A stretch of 64,000 nucleotides of DNA from positions 1,364,001 to 1,428,000 of the forward strand of contig NZ_JASTWJ010000001.1 in NCBI RefSeq assembly GCF_030499515.1, given 5' to 3'. Positions within the stretch are counted from its first letter, which is position 1; every line of letters starts with the position of its first letter. The DNA comes from Streptomyces sp. DT2A-34 (GTDB lineage: Bacteria > Actinomycetota > Actinomycetes > Streptomycetales > Streptomycetaceae). Below the pieces are notes generated by a model. That model did no database searches. It worked only from the letters and a program-made list of their open reading frames with translations, and was not told where the DNA came from. Positions 16,435-25,608 of this stretch are shown here, piece by piece. The position numbers and the translations under genes were made by a program.

Positions 16435-18252
16435 ATGGCCACTCCCCTGTCCGACACCGCGTCCGACACCCCTCTGTCCCCGCTCAAGACCGTTGCCGTC
16501 GTCGGCCTCGGCACCATGGGCACCGGCATCGCCGAGGTCCTGGCCAAGGCCGGTCGCGAGGTCATCGGCATCGACATCAGCGAGGCCGCGGCCACCAAGG
16601 CCGTCGCCGCCCTGGAGTCCTCGACCGCCCGTGCCCTGGAGCGCGGCCGGCTGACCGAGGTGGAGCGCACGGAGGCCCTCGCCCGCGTCCGCACCTCCAC
16701 CGACCTGCGGGCCGCGGCCGACGCGGACCTGGTCATCGAGGTGGCGCCGGAGTCGTACGAGATCAAGCAGCAGATCTTCCGCGAGCTGGACGGGATCGTG
16801 CGCCCCGAGACGATCCTGGCGACCGGCACCAACGCCCTGTCCGTCACGCGGCTGGCCGCCGACTCGGCCCGCCCCGAGCGCGTGCTCGGGCTGCACTTCT
16901 TCAACCCGGCGCCTGCGATGCGCCTGGTCGAGGTCGTCTCCTCCGTGCTGACCGCGCCGACGGCCGTCACCGCGGTCACGAACCTCGCCCTCGATCTCGG
17001 CAAGGAGCCCGTCGCGGTCGGTGACCGGCCCGGGTTCGTCGCCGACGGGCTGCTGTTCGGCTACCTCAACCAGGCCGCCGCGATGTACGAGGCGAAGTAC
17101 GCCTCCCGCGAGGACATCGACGCCGCGATGCGGCTGGGCTGCGGGCTGCCGATGGGCCCGCTGGCCCTGCTCGACCTGATCGGCATCGACACCGCGCGCA
17201 GGGTCCTGGAGGCCATGTACGCCGAGTCCGGCGACCGGCTGCACGCCCCCGCGCCGATCCTCAAGCAGCTCAGCGAGGCAGGCCTGACGGGCCGCAAGTC
17301 GGGCCGCGGCTTCTACACGTACGAGGCGCCGGGCAGCGCCACCGTCGTGCGGGACGGACTGACGCCGCTGGACGGCGCCGCCCTGGCCCCCGGCCGTACG
17401 GTCCGGTCGGTCGGTGTCGCGGGCTCCGGCACCATGGCGTTCGGGATCGCCGAGGTCTTCGCCAAGGCCGGGTACGAGGTCGTCCTCGCCGCCCGCAGCG
17501 AGGAGAAGGCGCAGGCCGCCAAGGCCCGTATCGGCAAGTCGCTTTCCCGCTCTGTCGACAAGGGGCGGATGACCGCCGAGGCCGCCGCGCGGACCCTGGA
17601 CCTGATCACCGCGGCGGGTTCGTACGACGCGTTCGCCGACGTCGACCTCGCCGTCGAGGCGGTCGCCGAGGACCTGGAGATCAAGCAGCAGCTGTTCGCG
17701 GCGCTGGACAAGGTCTGCAAGCCGGGCGCGGTGCTGGCCACCACCACCTCCTCGCTGCCCGTCGTCGCCTGTGCCCGCGCCACCTCGCGTCCGCAGGACG
17801 TGATCGGCATGCACTTCTTCAACCCGGCGCCGGCGATGAAGCTGGTCGAGGTCGTCCGTACGGTGCTCACGGCCGACGACGTGCACTCCACGGTCCGCGA
17901 GGTCTGCGGCCGGATCAAGAAGCACGCCGTGGACTGCGGCGACCGTGCCGGATTCATCGTCAACGCGCTGCTGTTCCCGTACCTGAACAACGCGATCAAG
18001 ATGGTGCAGGAGCACTACGCGACGCTGGACGACATCGACGCGGCGATGAAGCTGGGCGGCGGCTACCCGATGGGTCCGTTCGAGCTGCTGGACGTCGTCG
18101 GGCTCGATGTCTCCCTGGCGATCGAGAAGGTCCTGCACCGCGAGTTCCGCGACCCGGGTCTCGCTCCGGCGCCGCTCCTGGAGCATTTGGTGGCCGCGGG
18201 CTGCCTCGGCCGCAAGACGGGCCGCGGCTTCCGCGAATATGCCCGGCGCTGA
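16435..18252 (+). CDS. Double-domain 3-hydroxyacyl-CoA (3-hydroxybutyryl-CoA) dehydrogenase
   Basis: A 605-residue NAD(P)-dependent enzyme oxidising/reducing 3-hydroxyacyl-CoA. It consists of two complete homologous halves. Half one has VAVVGLGTMGTGIAEVLAKA (Rossmann loop) and LGLHFFNPAPAMRLVEVVSS; half two has VGVAGSGTMAFGIAEVFAKA and IGMHFFNPAPAMKLVEVVRT. Each half also keeps the GDRPGF/GDRAGF and LDLIGID/LDVVGLD C-terminal region. Most 3HCDH enzymes have one such half, so this is an internal duplication. In the ethylmalonyl-CoA pathway it would make 3-hydroxybutyryl-CoA on the way to crotonyl-CoA. ATG 16435 has CTGGAG upstream. Confidence 0.9.
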   Translation: MATPLSDTASDTPLSPLKTVAVVGLGTMGTGIAEVLAKAGREVIGIDISEAAATKAVAALESSTARALERGRLTEVERTEALARVRTSTDLRAAADADLVIEVAPESYEIKQQIFRELDGIVRPETILATGTNALSVTRLAADSARPERVLGLHFFNPAPAMRLVEVVSSVLTAPTAVTAVTNLALDLGKEPVAVGDRPGFVADGLLFGYLNQAAAMYEAKYASREDIDAAMRLGCGLPMGPLALLDLIGIDTARRVLEAMYAESGDRLHAPAPILKQLSEAGLTGRKSGRGFYTYEAPGSATVVRDGLTPLDGAALAPGRTVRSVGVAGSGTMAFGIAEVFAKAGYEVVLAARSEEKAQAAKARIGKSLSRSVDKGRMTAEAAARTLDLITAAGSYDAFADVDLAVEAVAEDLEIKQQLFAALDKVCKPGAVLATTTSSLPVVACARATSRPQDVIGMHFFNPAPAMKLVEVVRTVLTADDVHSTVREVCGRIKKHAVDCGDRAGFIVNALLFPYLNNAIKMVQEHYATLDDIDAAMKLGGGYPMGPFELLDVVGLDVSLAIEKVLHREFRDPGLAPAPLLEHLVAAGCLGRKTGRGFREYARR

Positions 18253-18388
18253 GCGGCCCGGCGACTGGTTCAGAAGCGGTCAGGAGTGGGGTGGGCTGCT
18301 GGACCCCGGCAGCCCGCCCCCGCCCGCCCCGCGCAGCTCTCCCCCGGCCGACCGAAGCAGCTCGCCGCCATCCGTCCGACCCGGTACT

Positions 18389-18411
18389 CCCCCGCCCGCC
18401 CAGGGCGGGGG
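18389..18411 (+). terminator. Hairpin downstream of the 3-hydroxyacyl-CoA dehydrogenase
   Basis: CCCCCGCCC (18389-18397) and GGGCGGGGG (18403-18411) form a perfect 9-bp stem with a 5-nt loop, 136 bp after the dehydrogenase stop and before the TetR gene. Probable intrinsic terminator; it could instead be a leader structure of the TetR gene. Confidence 0.5.
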
Positions 18412-18460
18412 AAACCCCGTGCATGCGCATCAAGCTGCGCACATGCAGTACGTTCGGGTC

Positions 18461-19273
18461 ATGCCCCAGCCCGCCAAGTCCTCACGTACACCAGCCACGC
18501 CCGACGCACCGGAAAGTGCCGCCGGCAGTCGCGCGGCCGCCCAACGGCTCAAGATGCGCCGCGAACTGGCGGCCGCGGCGATGGAGCTGTTCGCGACCAA
18601 GGGGTACGAGGCGACCACCGTCGACGAGATCGCCGCCGCGGCCGGGGTCGCCCGCCGCACGTTCTTCCGCCACTTCCGCTCCAAGGAAGAGGCGATCTTC
18701 CCGGACCACGACGACACCCTGATCCGCGCCGAGGCGGTGCTCAACGCCGCACCGGCCCATGAGCACCCGCTCGACACGGTGTGCCGCGGCATCAAGGAAG
18801 TCATGCGGATGTACGCGGCCCGGCCGGAGATCTCGGTCGCCCGCTACAAGCTCACACGCGAGGTACCCACCCTGCGCGAGGCCGAGATCGCGTCGGTGGC
18901 CCGCTACGAACGCCTCTTCACCCGCTACCTCCTCGGCCACTTCGACGAGCACGCCCACGACGACGACGCCAACGACGACCCGCTGCTGGCGGAGGTCGCC
19001 GCGTCGGCCGTGGTCACCGCGCACAACCACGTCCTGCGGCGCTGGCTGCGCGCGGGCGGCCAGGGTGAGGTGGAGGCACAGCTCGACCACGCCTTCGCGA
19101 TCGTACGGCGGACGTTCGGGACGGGGATCGGGGCCGGCCGGGAGACCGCACCGCGCACGGCGCCGGCCTCCGTGGCGGCGCAGGGTGAGGTGCTGGTGAC
19201 GGTGGCCAGGACCGACGCGCCGCTCGACGAGGTGATGCGGACCATCGAGCAGGCGCTGAAGGAGCGGGTCTGA
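18461..19273 (+). CDS. TetR-family transcriptional regulator
   Basis: A 270-residue DNA-binding repressor-type protein. The N-terminal helix-turn-helix reads RELAAAAMELFATKGYEATT, VDEIAAAAGVARRTFFRHFR and SKEEAIFPDHDD, the standard TetR pattern. The ligand domain follows (YKLTREVPTLREAEIASVAR), with an acid-rich stretch EHAHDDDAND. ATG 18461 (MPQPAKSSRTPATPD) is preferred; ATG 18443 would add six residues. Neither has a strong Shine-Dalgarno sequence. Its place between the hydroxyacyl-CoA dehydrogenase and ccr makes it a candidate regulator of the ethylmalonyl-CoA genes, sensing an acyl-CoA (inference). Confidence 0.88.
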   Translation: MPQPAKSSRTPATPDAPESAAGSRAAAQRLKMRRELAAAAMELFATKGYEATTVDEIAAAAGVARRTFFRHFRSKEEAIFPDHDDTLIRAEAVLNAAPAHEHPLDTVCRGIKEVMRMYAARPEISVARYKLTREVPTLREAEIASVARYERLFTRYLLGHFDEHAHDDDANDDPLLAEVAASAVVTAHNHVLRRWLRAGGQGEVEAQLDHAFAIVRRTFGTGIGAGRETAPRTAPASVAAQGEVLVTVARTDAPLDEVMRTIEQALKERV

Positions 19274-19276
19274 ACC

Positions 19277-19597
19277 AGGCCGTTTCGTTCGGATCAGGCC
19301 GGCTGTGAGATGCGGTGCCTTCCGGCCGACCCGAGCCGGGGCGATGGGGGTGCCCCGCGAGCCGGGCGAAGCCGGTTCGAGCGTGAGTGGGCGTGCAGCT
19401 GCGAGGCGGAGGAGGGAGTCGACGCGGAGCGTCGGCGAGTGACGACAACGCCGCAGATGCGCGTGCCAGACCCCGCGACGCCGGGGCAGCTGCGAGGCGG
19501 AGGAGGGAGTCGACGCGGAGCGTCGGCGAGTGACGACAACGCCGCAGATGCGCGTGCCAGACCCCGCGACGCCGGGATGATCCAAACGACAGGGCCT
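19277..19597. mobile_element. MITE-like element with 20-bp imperfect terminal inverted repeats
   Basis: The left end AGGCCGTTTCGTTCGGATCA (19277-19296) and the right end TGATCCAAACGACAGGGCCT (19578-19597) match as inverted repeats at 17 of 20 positions. The 321-bp interior has no coding potential and contains the tandem 91-bp repeat. It begins 4 bp after the TetR stop codon. No clear target-site duplication was found. An alternative is an expanded terminator whose two arms were pushed apart by repeat growth. Confidence 0.5.
19395..19576. repeat. Two perfect tandem copies of a 91-bp unit
   Basis: Positions 19395-19485 and 19486-19576 are identical over 91 bp. Each unit starts GCAGCTGCGAGGCGGAGGAG and contains the small hairpin CGACGC-GGA-GCGTCG. 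Perfect identity implies a recent duplication or ongoing homogenisation. The unit resembles intergenic sequence seen repeatedly in Streptomyces genomes. Confidence 0.85.
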
Positions 19598-19724
19598 GGG
19601 CGGGCGGGCCCAAGCCGCTACGCAGGGGGCTCATGATGGCTCCCTCAGGGGAACCATCACGTCGGCTCATCCGTCCTCCATGTCGAAGCACGATCTTCAT
19701 GGGCCGTGACGGAAGTGAGTTGCC

Positions 19725-19943
19725 ATGCAGACGAACGACCCGACCAAGCTCGAAGCCACGCTGGCCGACGGACGGCGCATGACCCTGTCCCTCCCCTCGA
19801 CGGACGCGAAGTGGGCCGCCGACGGCATAAAGGGCCTGCGCGCCGTCCCGCCCACCCACACGGGCCGCGGGGAGGAGCCACCCGCCCTCCCCGAGGAGCC
19901 GGCGCTCCCCCTGCAGGTGGCGCTGCTCGGCCTGGGCGCCTAG
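19725..19943 (+). CDS. Small hypothetical protein
   Basis: 72 residues, beginning MQTNDPTKLEATLADGRRMT and ending LPLQVALLGLGA. The N-terminal half looks like a small beta structure, while the middle is Pro/Glu-rich. No family is recognised. GAAGTGAG 5-12 bases before ATG 19725 could serve as ribosome site. It ends against the DadA-like pseudogene, overlapping by two bases, in a decaying region, so it may itself be a remnant. Confidence 0.5.
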   Translation: MQTNDPTKLEATLADGRRMTLSLPSTDAKWAADGIKGLRAVPPTHTGRGEEPPALPEEPALPLQVALLGLGA

Positions 19944-21199
19944 CACCGACGCTGAAGACGCCGGACGGAGCGGCCCGGCGCGAACCGGGCCGCCAGCCCC
20001 GCGTCCGCCTCCCCGTCAACAGCCCGGCCACCAGCCGCCCCGTCGCCGGGGCCTCAGGCCCAGCATGTTGTGGCCGGTGGCGAGCAGTACCCGGGGGCGG
20101 CTCGGGAGCGGGCCGATCAGGAGGAGCCCGTCCGGTGTCATCGGGCGCGGCCCCATCCACTCCTGCTCCCACCGCTCCCAGTCGGCCCCCGGCAGATACG
20201 GCCGCGCGGCCGCCACCAGCGCCTCCACGCGGCCCTGCCGGAAGCGGTCCGGGTCTCCCGGTCGAACTCCATCGTCCCGGCGACCCGCACCCCCTTGCCC
20301 AGCGGCGCCAGCACCGCCTTCGCCGAGCCCAGGTGGACCAGCCGCCTCGGCAGTGACTCGGCCGGCACCGAGAAGCTGTAGCCCTTCCCGGCGGCCAGGT
20401 CGATCCGTACGCCCAGCGAGGCGCACACCTGCCGGGACCAGATGCCCGCGCCGATCACCACCGCGTCCGCGTGGAAGGTCCCCGCGCTCGTACGGGCCTC
20501 GACGCCATCCGCGCCGTCCCACACCGCCGTCACCCGCGCCCCCCTCCACCAGCTCGGCCCCGTCGCCCCGCAGCCGCTCGATCGGCGTGTCCACGAACTG
20601 CCCGGGTTCCACGGCCCATTGACGCTCCACCAGGAACCCGGCCCGGGCGGCGGGCCCGAGGGCGGGCTCCGTCCCGGCAAGCGCCGCGCCCTGCAGCACC
20701 CCCCCGGCGAGACCGGCGCGCCGAGCCGGCGGGAGCCCGCCGGCCCATGCGCCGCGTCCTCGTACGACGGGTACGCGAACAGCAAGCCGTCCTTCCAGGC
20801 CCCGCCGTCCACGCCGAGCACCTCCAGCTCCTCGAACAGCGCGAACGTGTCCTCGGCGAGGGCGGCGAGCGCGGCGGCCCCGGCGCTGTGGTGCCGGACG
20901 GTGCTGCGCAGGCCCAGAGCGGCCAGGAAGCGCAGCGGGATGCTCGGCACGGGGTTGGTCCACAGCGGGCAGTCCGGGCGGAACACGCCGGTCAGCGCCT
21001 TGGCCGCGACGCCCGGGGCGCCGAGCGGCTCGACGAGGTCGGAACAGATCTCGCCGGCGTTGCCGCGCGAGGCCCCGCTGCCGAGCCGGTCCCGTTCCAG
21101 GACGGTGACCCGTGAGGCCGGCCCGGCCGAGGTGTGCGCGCAGGCCAGGCCCACGACGCCACCGCCGACGACGAGGACCGAGGAGGGCGACGGGCTCAC
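19942..21199 (-). pseudogene. Frameshifted FAD-dependent amino-acid oxidase/dehydrogenase (DadA-like)
   Basis: Remnant of a D-amino-acid dehydrogenase-type flavoprotein. The N-terminus SSVLVVGGGVVGLACAHTSA (GxGxxG fold), the middle ADAVVIGAGIWSRQVCASLG and the C-terminal MTPDGLLLIGPLPSRPRVLL are all present but in different frames. Breaks occur near 20740 (after SRRLGAPV), near 20550 back into frame, near 20250 (after MEFDRETR), near 20055 (after GHNMLGL) and again near 20010. GTG 21199 is the likely original start. With four or more shifts it is a true pseudogene rather than a single sequencing error. Confidence 0.8.
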
Positions 21200-21341
21200 G
21201 AAAGCTCCGTCCAGGTCGCGAAAGCTCCTTCACAGCGGGCAGGTCGGCCGGCGGAACGCTCCCGTCCCCGCTCGACTCCGCGAGGCTCTTGCCGCTGGTC
21301 TCCGGGGCGAGCCGGGACGTCCGGGCGGGCGGGGCAGCACA

Positions 21342-21821
21342 GATGCCTCTGGTGCGGACGGTACGGGAGGTCTTGGGCTCCGCCCGGGACGTGACGGGGG
21401 AACTCGCCGCCGGCCGGTACGCCGTTCTGCACGCCTCGACCGGACGCCCCGAGCGGCTCGTCGAGCGGTGCTCCGCCTCGGTCGAGCGCCTCCGCGAGCG
21501 GCACGGGGCCGACGAGCGGTGCGGGATCGGCGAGCCGGGCCGGAGCGTCGCCGGGACGCACGACTCGTACCGGGACGCGCCACTGGCACTGCGTGCCGGG
21601 ACCCGGCTGGAGCCCGGCCGGCGCGTCTTCGCGGCCGCCGAGCTGCGGGAGACGCTGGTCGCGTGGGCGGAGTGCGGCTTCCAGCTCGTACGGACCGCCG
21701 ACCGGCTCGCCATCCATCCGGACCACGCTGCTGTACCGGCTGACGAAGATCGAGGAGCTCACGGGCCGCGGGGTGCGGGGTGCGGGAGCCGCGGACGGCG
21801 ATGGCGCTGCACCTGGCCTGA
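21342..21821 (+). pseudogene. Truncated PucR/CdaR-type transcriptional regulator
   Basis: C-terminal part of a PucR-family activator. The GGDEF-like region is eroded; the DNA-binding end reads ETLVAWAECGFQLVRTADRL and AIHPD in one frame, then TLLYRLTKIEELTGRG in the next, and finally AMALHLA before the stop in a third. Intact members read continuously through a helix-turn-helix of the form RTAEALGIHRNTLLYRL. There is no start or N-terminal domain. It is divergent from the DadA-like pseudogene, a usual pairing, so the two probably decayed together. Confidence 0.65.
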
Positions 21822-22198
21822 CCGATCCACGCCCTTTAACAACCGATTCGTACCTACTCACCGGTAGCTTTGATCGATCATCGCTCATTTGTTACGTAAA
21901 GATTTCATCTGAGAGCAAGTTCTGGCACTCGGTGCCTTGCCAGGTGACACGCCGTGCCATACGTTGAAAGAGTCCGGGCGGCCGGCGTGCAGAGACCATT
22001 CGTACGCCGGCTGTCCCCGCAAGCCCCCTCCCGGGCCTGCGCGCCCGGACGCCTGCGTCACAGGCAACCTCCCGCGCCACAAAGCGCTGCCGAACAGCAC
22101 CACCCGCCGAACCGACGGCAACCACCACAAATCCTCAGCAGCACCGACGTAACCCTCAGCGCCCCTCCCTCAGGGTGCTCACCGCCGGAGGCAATACC
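21822..22198 (+). promoter_or_regulatory. A/T-rich leader region of the ccr operon
   Basis: About 375 bp without a gene. 21835-21930 is unusually A/T-rich for this window and holds TGATCGATCA (21871-21880), a perfect palindrome, and TTACGTAA (21892-21899), another palindrome. Both are candidate operators for the TetR protein or another regulator of the ethylmalonyl-CoA operon. No -10/-35 pair can be assigned with confidence. Confidence 0.4.
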
Positions 22199-23542
22199 GT
22201 GACCGTGAAGGACATTCTGGACGCGATCCAGTCGCCAAAATCGACGCCGGCCGACTTCGCCGCCCTGCCGCTCCCCGAGTCGTACCGCGCGATCACCGTG
22301 CACAAGGACGAGACGGAGATGTTCGCGGGCCTGGAGACCCGCGACAAGGACCCGCGCAAGTCGATCCACCTCGACGACGTGCCGCTGCCCGAGCTCGGCC
22401 CGGGCGAGGCCCTGGTGGCCGTGATGGCCTCCTCGGTCAACTACAACTCGGTGTGGACGTCGATCTTCGAGCCGCTGTCGACCTTCGGCTTCCTGGAGCG
22501 CTACGGCCGCACCAACGAGCTGGCCAAGCGCCACGACCTGCCGTACCACATCATCGGCTCCGACCTCGCGGGCGTCGTCCTGCGCACCGGCCCGGGCGTC
22601 AACGCCTGGAAGCCCGGTGACGAGGTCGTCGCGCACTGCCTGAGCGTGGAGCTGGAGTCGTCCGACGGCCACAACGACACGATGCTCGACCCCGAGCAGC
22701 GCATCTGGGGCTTCGAGACCAACTTCGGCGGCCTCGCCGAGATCGCGCTGGTCAAGTCCAACCAGCTGATGCCGAAGCCCGGCCACCTGAGCTGGGAGGA
22801 GGCCGCCGCCCCGGGTCTGGTCAACTCCACCGCCTACCGCCAGCTGGTCTCCCGCAACGGCGCCGGCATGAAGCAGGGCGACAACGTCCTGATCTGGGGC
22901 GCGAGCGGTGGACTCGGTTCGTACGCCACGCAGTTCGCGCTGGCCGGCGGCGCCAACCCCATCTGTGTCGTGTCCTCGCCGCAGAAGGCGGACATCTGCC
23001 GCTCGATGGGCGCCGAGGCGATCATCGACCGCAACGCCGAGGACTACAAGTTCTGGAAGGACGAGAACACCCAGGACCCGAAGGAGTGGAAGCGCTTCGG
23101 CAAGCGCATCCGCGAGCTGACCGGCGGCGAGGACATCGACATCGTCTTCGAGCACCCCGGCCGCGAGACCTTCGGCGCCTCCGTGTTCGTCACCCGCAAG
23201 GGCGGCACCATCACCACCTGCGCCTCGACCTCGGGCTACATGCACGAGTACGACAACCGCTACCTGTGGATGTCCCTGAAGCGGATCATCGGCTCGCACT
23301 TCGCCAACTACCGCGAGGCCTGGGAGGCCAACCGGCTCATCGCGAAGGGCAAGATCCACCCCACCCTGTCGAAGGTGTACTCCCTGGAGGACACCGGCCA
23401 GGCGGCCTACGACGTGCACCGCAACCTCCACCAGGGCAAGGTCGGCGTGCTCTGCCTGGCCCCCGAGGAGGGCCTGGGCGTGCGCGACGAGGAGATGCGC
23501 GCCAAGCACATCGACGGCATCAACCGCTTCCGCAACATCTGA
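22199..23542 (+). CDS. ccr: Crotonyl-CoA carboxylase/reductase
   Basis: A 447-residue enzyme that reductively carboxylates crotonyl-CoA with CO2 and NADPH to ethylmalonyl-CoA. It has the medium-chain dehydrogenase fold with the cofactor loop IWGASGGLGSYATQFAL. The residues known from the Kitasatospora enzyme to hold CO2 (Asn81, Phe170, Glu171, His365) are present here as N81, F172, E173 and H367. The start is GTG 22199 (MTVKDILDAIQSP), with GGAGG eight bases upstream. First gene of the operon; the next start lies 17 bp after its stop. Its product feeds both acetate assimilation and polyketide extender supply. Confidence 0.96.
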   Translation: MTVKDILDAIQSPKSTPADFAALPLPESYRAITVHKDETEMFAGLETRDKDPRKSIHLDDVPLPELGPGEALVAVMASSVNYNSVWTSIFEPLSTFGFLERYGRTNELAKRHDLPYHIIGSDLAGVVLRTGPGVNAWKPGDEVVAHCLSVELESSDGHNDTMLDPEQRIWGFETNFGGLAEIALVKSNQLMPKPGHLSWEEAAAPGLVNSTAYRQLVSRNGAGMKQGDNVLIWGASGGLGSYATQFALAGGANPICVVSSPQKADICRSMGAEAIIDRNAEDYKFWKDENTQDPKEWKRFGKRIRELTGGEDIDIVFEHPGRETFGASVFVTRKGGTITTCASTSGYMHEYDNRYLWMSLKRIIGSHFANYREAWEANRLIAKGKIHPTLSKVYSLEDTGQAAYDVHRNLHQGKVGVLCLAPEEGLGVRDEEMRAKHIDGINRFRNI

Positions 23543-23559
23543 GACACCCGAGGTCATAG

Positions 23560-25608
23560 ATGACTGAGCGTCAGCCCGCCGAAGGCAAGCGGGAGAAGGA
23601 CCGGCCGTGGCTCATGCGGACCTACGCCGGTCACTCCACGGCCGAGGCGTCCAACGAGCTGTACCGGCGCAACCTCGCCAAGGGCCAGACCGGCCTGTCG
23701 GTGGCGTTCGACCTGCCGACGCAGACCGGCTACGACTCCGACCACATCCTCGCCCGCGGCGAGGTCGGCCGGGTCGGTGTGCCGGTCGCGCACCTCGGTG
23801 ACATGCGCCGGCTGTTCCAGGACATCCCCCTGGAGCAGATGAACACCTCGATGACGATCAACGCCACCGCCATGTGGCTGCTGGCGCTCTACCAGGTCGT
23901 CGCCGAGGAGCAGGGCGCGGACATCACCAAGCTCCAGGGCACGACCCAGAACGACATCGTCAAGGAGTACCTGTCGCGGGGGACCCATGTCTTCCCGCCG
24001 GGGCCCTCACTCCGGCTGACGACGGACATGATCGCGTACACGGTCTCCCACATCCCGAAGTGGAACCCGATCAACATCTGCAGCTACCACCTGCAGGAGG
24101 CGGGCGCCACGCCGGTCCAGGAGATCGCGTACGCGATGTCCACCGCGATCGCGGTTCTCGATGCCGTACGCGACTCGGGGCAGGTCCCCGCCGAGAAGTT
24201 CGGGGACGTCGTGGCCCGTATCTCCTTCTTCGTGAACGCGGGCGTCCGCTTCATCGAGGAGATGTGCAAGATGCGGGCGTTCGGGCGGATCTGGGACCAG
24301 GTCACGCGCGAGCGGTACGGCATCGAGAACCCCAAGCAGCGCCGCTTCCGGTACGGCGTCCAGGTCAACTCCCTCGGTCTGACCGAGGCGCAGCCGGAGA
24401 ACAACGTCCAGCGGATCGTCCTCGAGATGCTGGCCGTGACCCTGTCGAAGGACGCACGCGCGCGTGCCGTGCAGCTGCCCGCCTGGAACGAGGCCCTGGG
24501 CCTCCCCCGGCCCTGGGACCAGCAGTGGTCGCTGCGCATCCAGCAGGTCCTGGCGCACGAGAGCGACCTGCTGGAGTACGAGGACATCTTCGAGGGCTCG
24601 CACGTCATCGAGGCGAAGGTCGCGGGGCTGGTCGAGGAGTCCCTCGCGGAGATCGAGCGGATCCAGAAGATGGGCGGCGCGATGGCCGCCGTCGAGTCCG
24701 GCTACCTCAAGTCGCAGCTCGTCTCCTCGCACGCCGAGCGCCGGGCTCGTATCGAGTCCGGGCAGGAGAAGATCATCGGCGTCAACATCTTCGAGACGAC
24801 GGAGCCGAATCCCCTGACGGCGGATCTCGACACGGCCATCCAGACGGTCGACCCGGCCGTCGAGGCCCGTGTCATCGCCTCGCTCCAGCACTGGCGTGAC
24901 ACCCGCTACCAGCCGCCCTTCAACCACCCGCGCCCGTGCAAGGCGCTGGAGAAGCTGAAGGAGGCCGCGAAGGGCACCGCCAACCTCATGGAGGCCACCC
25001 TGGAGTGCGCCCGCGCCGGTGTCACGACCGGCGAGTGGGCCGGGGCCCTGCGCGAGGTGTTCGGCGAGTTCCGGGCGCCGACCGGCGTGTCGTCGGCCCC
25101 GGTGGCGGTCCCCGCCGAGGAGGGCTCGGCCATGTCCGAGGTGCGCCGCAAGGTCGACCTGACGGCCAAGGACCTCGGCGTCGGCAAGCTCCGCTTCCTC
25201 GTCGGCAAGCCCGGCCTGGACGGGCACTCCAACGGCGCCGAGCAGATCGCCGTGCGGGCCCGTGACGCCGGGTTCGAGGTGGTCTACCAGGGCATCCGCC
25301 TGACGCCCGGGCAGATCGTGGACGCGGCCCTCGCGGAGGACGTGCACGCGGTCGGCCTGTCGATCCTCTCCGGCTCGCACGCGCAGCTGGTGCCGGACGT
25401 GCTGGAACGGCTCCGTGTGGCCGGTGCCACAGATATACCCGTCATCGCCGGTGGGATCATCCCCAATGGCGACGCCGAGCAGCTCAGGGCTGCGGGCGTG
25501 GCCGCGGTCTTCACCCCGAAGGACTTCGACATCACCGGCATCATCGGCCGCATCGTCGACGAGATCCGGAAAGCGAACAAGCTCGACCCCCTGGAGGTCC
25601 CCGCATGA
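23560..25608 (+). CDS. ecm: Ethylmalonyl-CoA mutase (B12-dependent)
   Basis: A 682-residue adenosylcobalamin enzyme converting ethylmalonyl-CoA to methylsuccinyl-CoA. The N-terminal barrel contains [20 protein letters not shown] and [20 protein letters not shown], typical of the acyl-CoA mutase family. The C-terminal B12 domain has the DxHxxG motif in [14 protein letters not shown] (about residue 553), then SILSGSH and [10 protein letters not shown]. Position directly after ccr favours the ethylmalonyl rather than methylmalonyl or isobutyryl specificity. Its stop overlaps the next start (ATGA). Confidence 0.93.
   Translation: MTERQPAEGKREKDRPWLMRTYAGHSTAEASNELYRRNLAKGQTGLSVAFDLPTQTGYDSDHILARGEVGRVGVPVAHLGDMRRLFQDIPLEQMNTSMTINATAMWLLALYQVVAEEQGADITKLQGTTQNDIVKEYLSRGTHVFPPGPSLRLTTDMIAYTVSHIPKWNPINICSYHLQEAGATPVQEIAYAMSTAIAVLDAVRDSGQVPAEKFGDVVARISFFVNAGVRFIEEMCKMRAFGRIWDQVTRERYGIENPKQRRFRYGVQVNSLGLTEAQPENNVQRIVLEMLAVTLSKDARARAVQLPAWNEALGLPRPWDQQWSLRIQQVLAHESDLLEYEDIFEGSHVIEAKVAGLVEESLAEIERIQKMGGAMAAVESGYLKSQLVSSHAERRARIESGQEKIIGVNIFETTEPNPLTADLDTAIQTVDPAVEARVIASLQHWRDTRYQPPFNHPRPCKALEKLKEAAKGTANLMEATLECARAGVTTGEWAGALREVFGEFRAPTGVSSAPVAVPAEEGSAMSEVRRKVDLTAKDLGVGKLRFLVGKPGLDGHSNGAEQIAVRARDAGFEVVYQGIRLTPGQIVDAALAEDVHAVGLSILSGSHAQLVPDVLERLRVAGATDIPVIAGGIIPNGDAEQLRAAGVAAVFTPKDFDITGIIGRIVDEIRKANKLDPLEVPA

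Noticed and set aside
18107..18460. N-terminal extension of the TetR protein back into the dehydrogenase
   Set aside because: The extension overlaps the dehydrogenase C-terminus and is Arg/Pro-rich; the helix-turn-helix begins near the ATG at 18461.
22058..23557. A 499-residue minus-strand frame across ccr
   Set aside because: Antisense of a fully conserved enzyme; composition typical of a GC-rich shadow frame.
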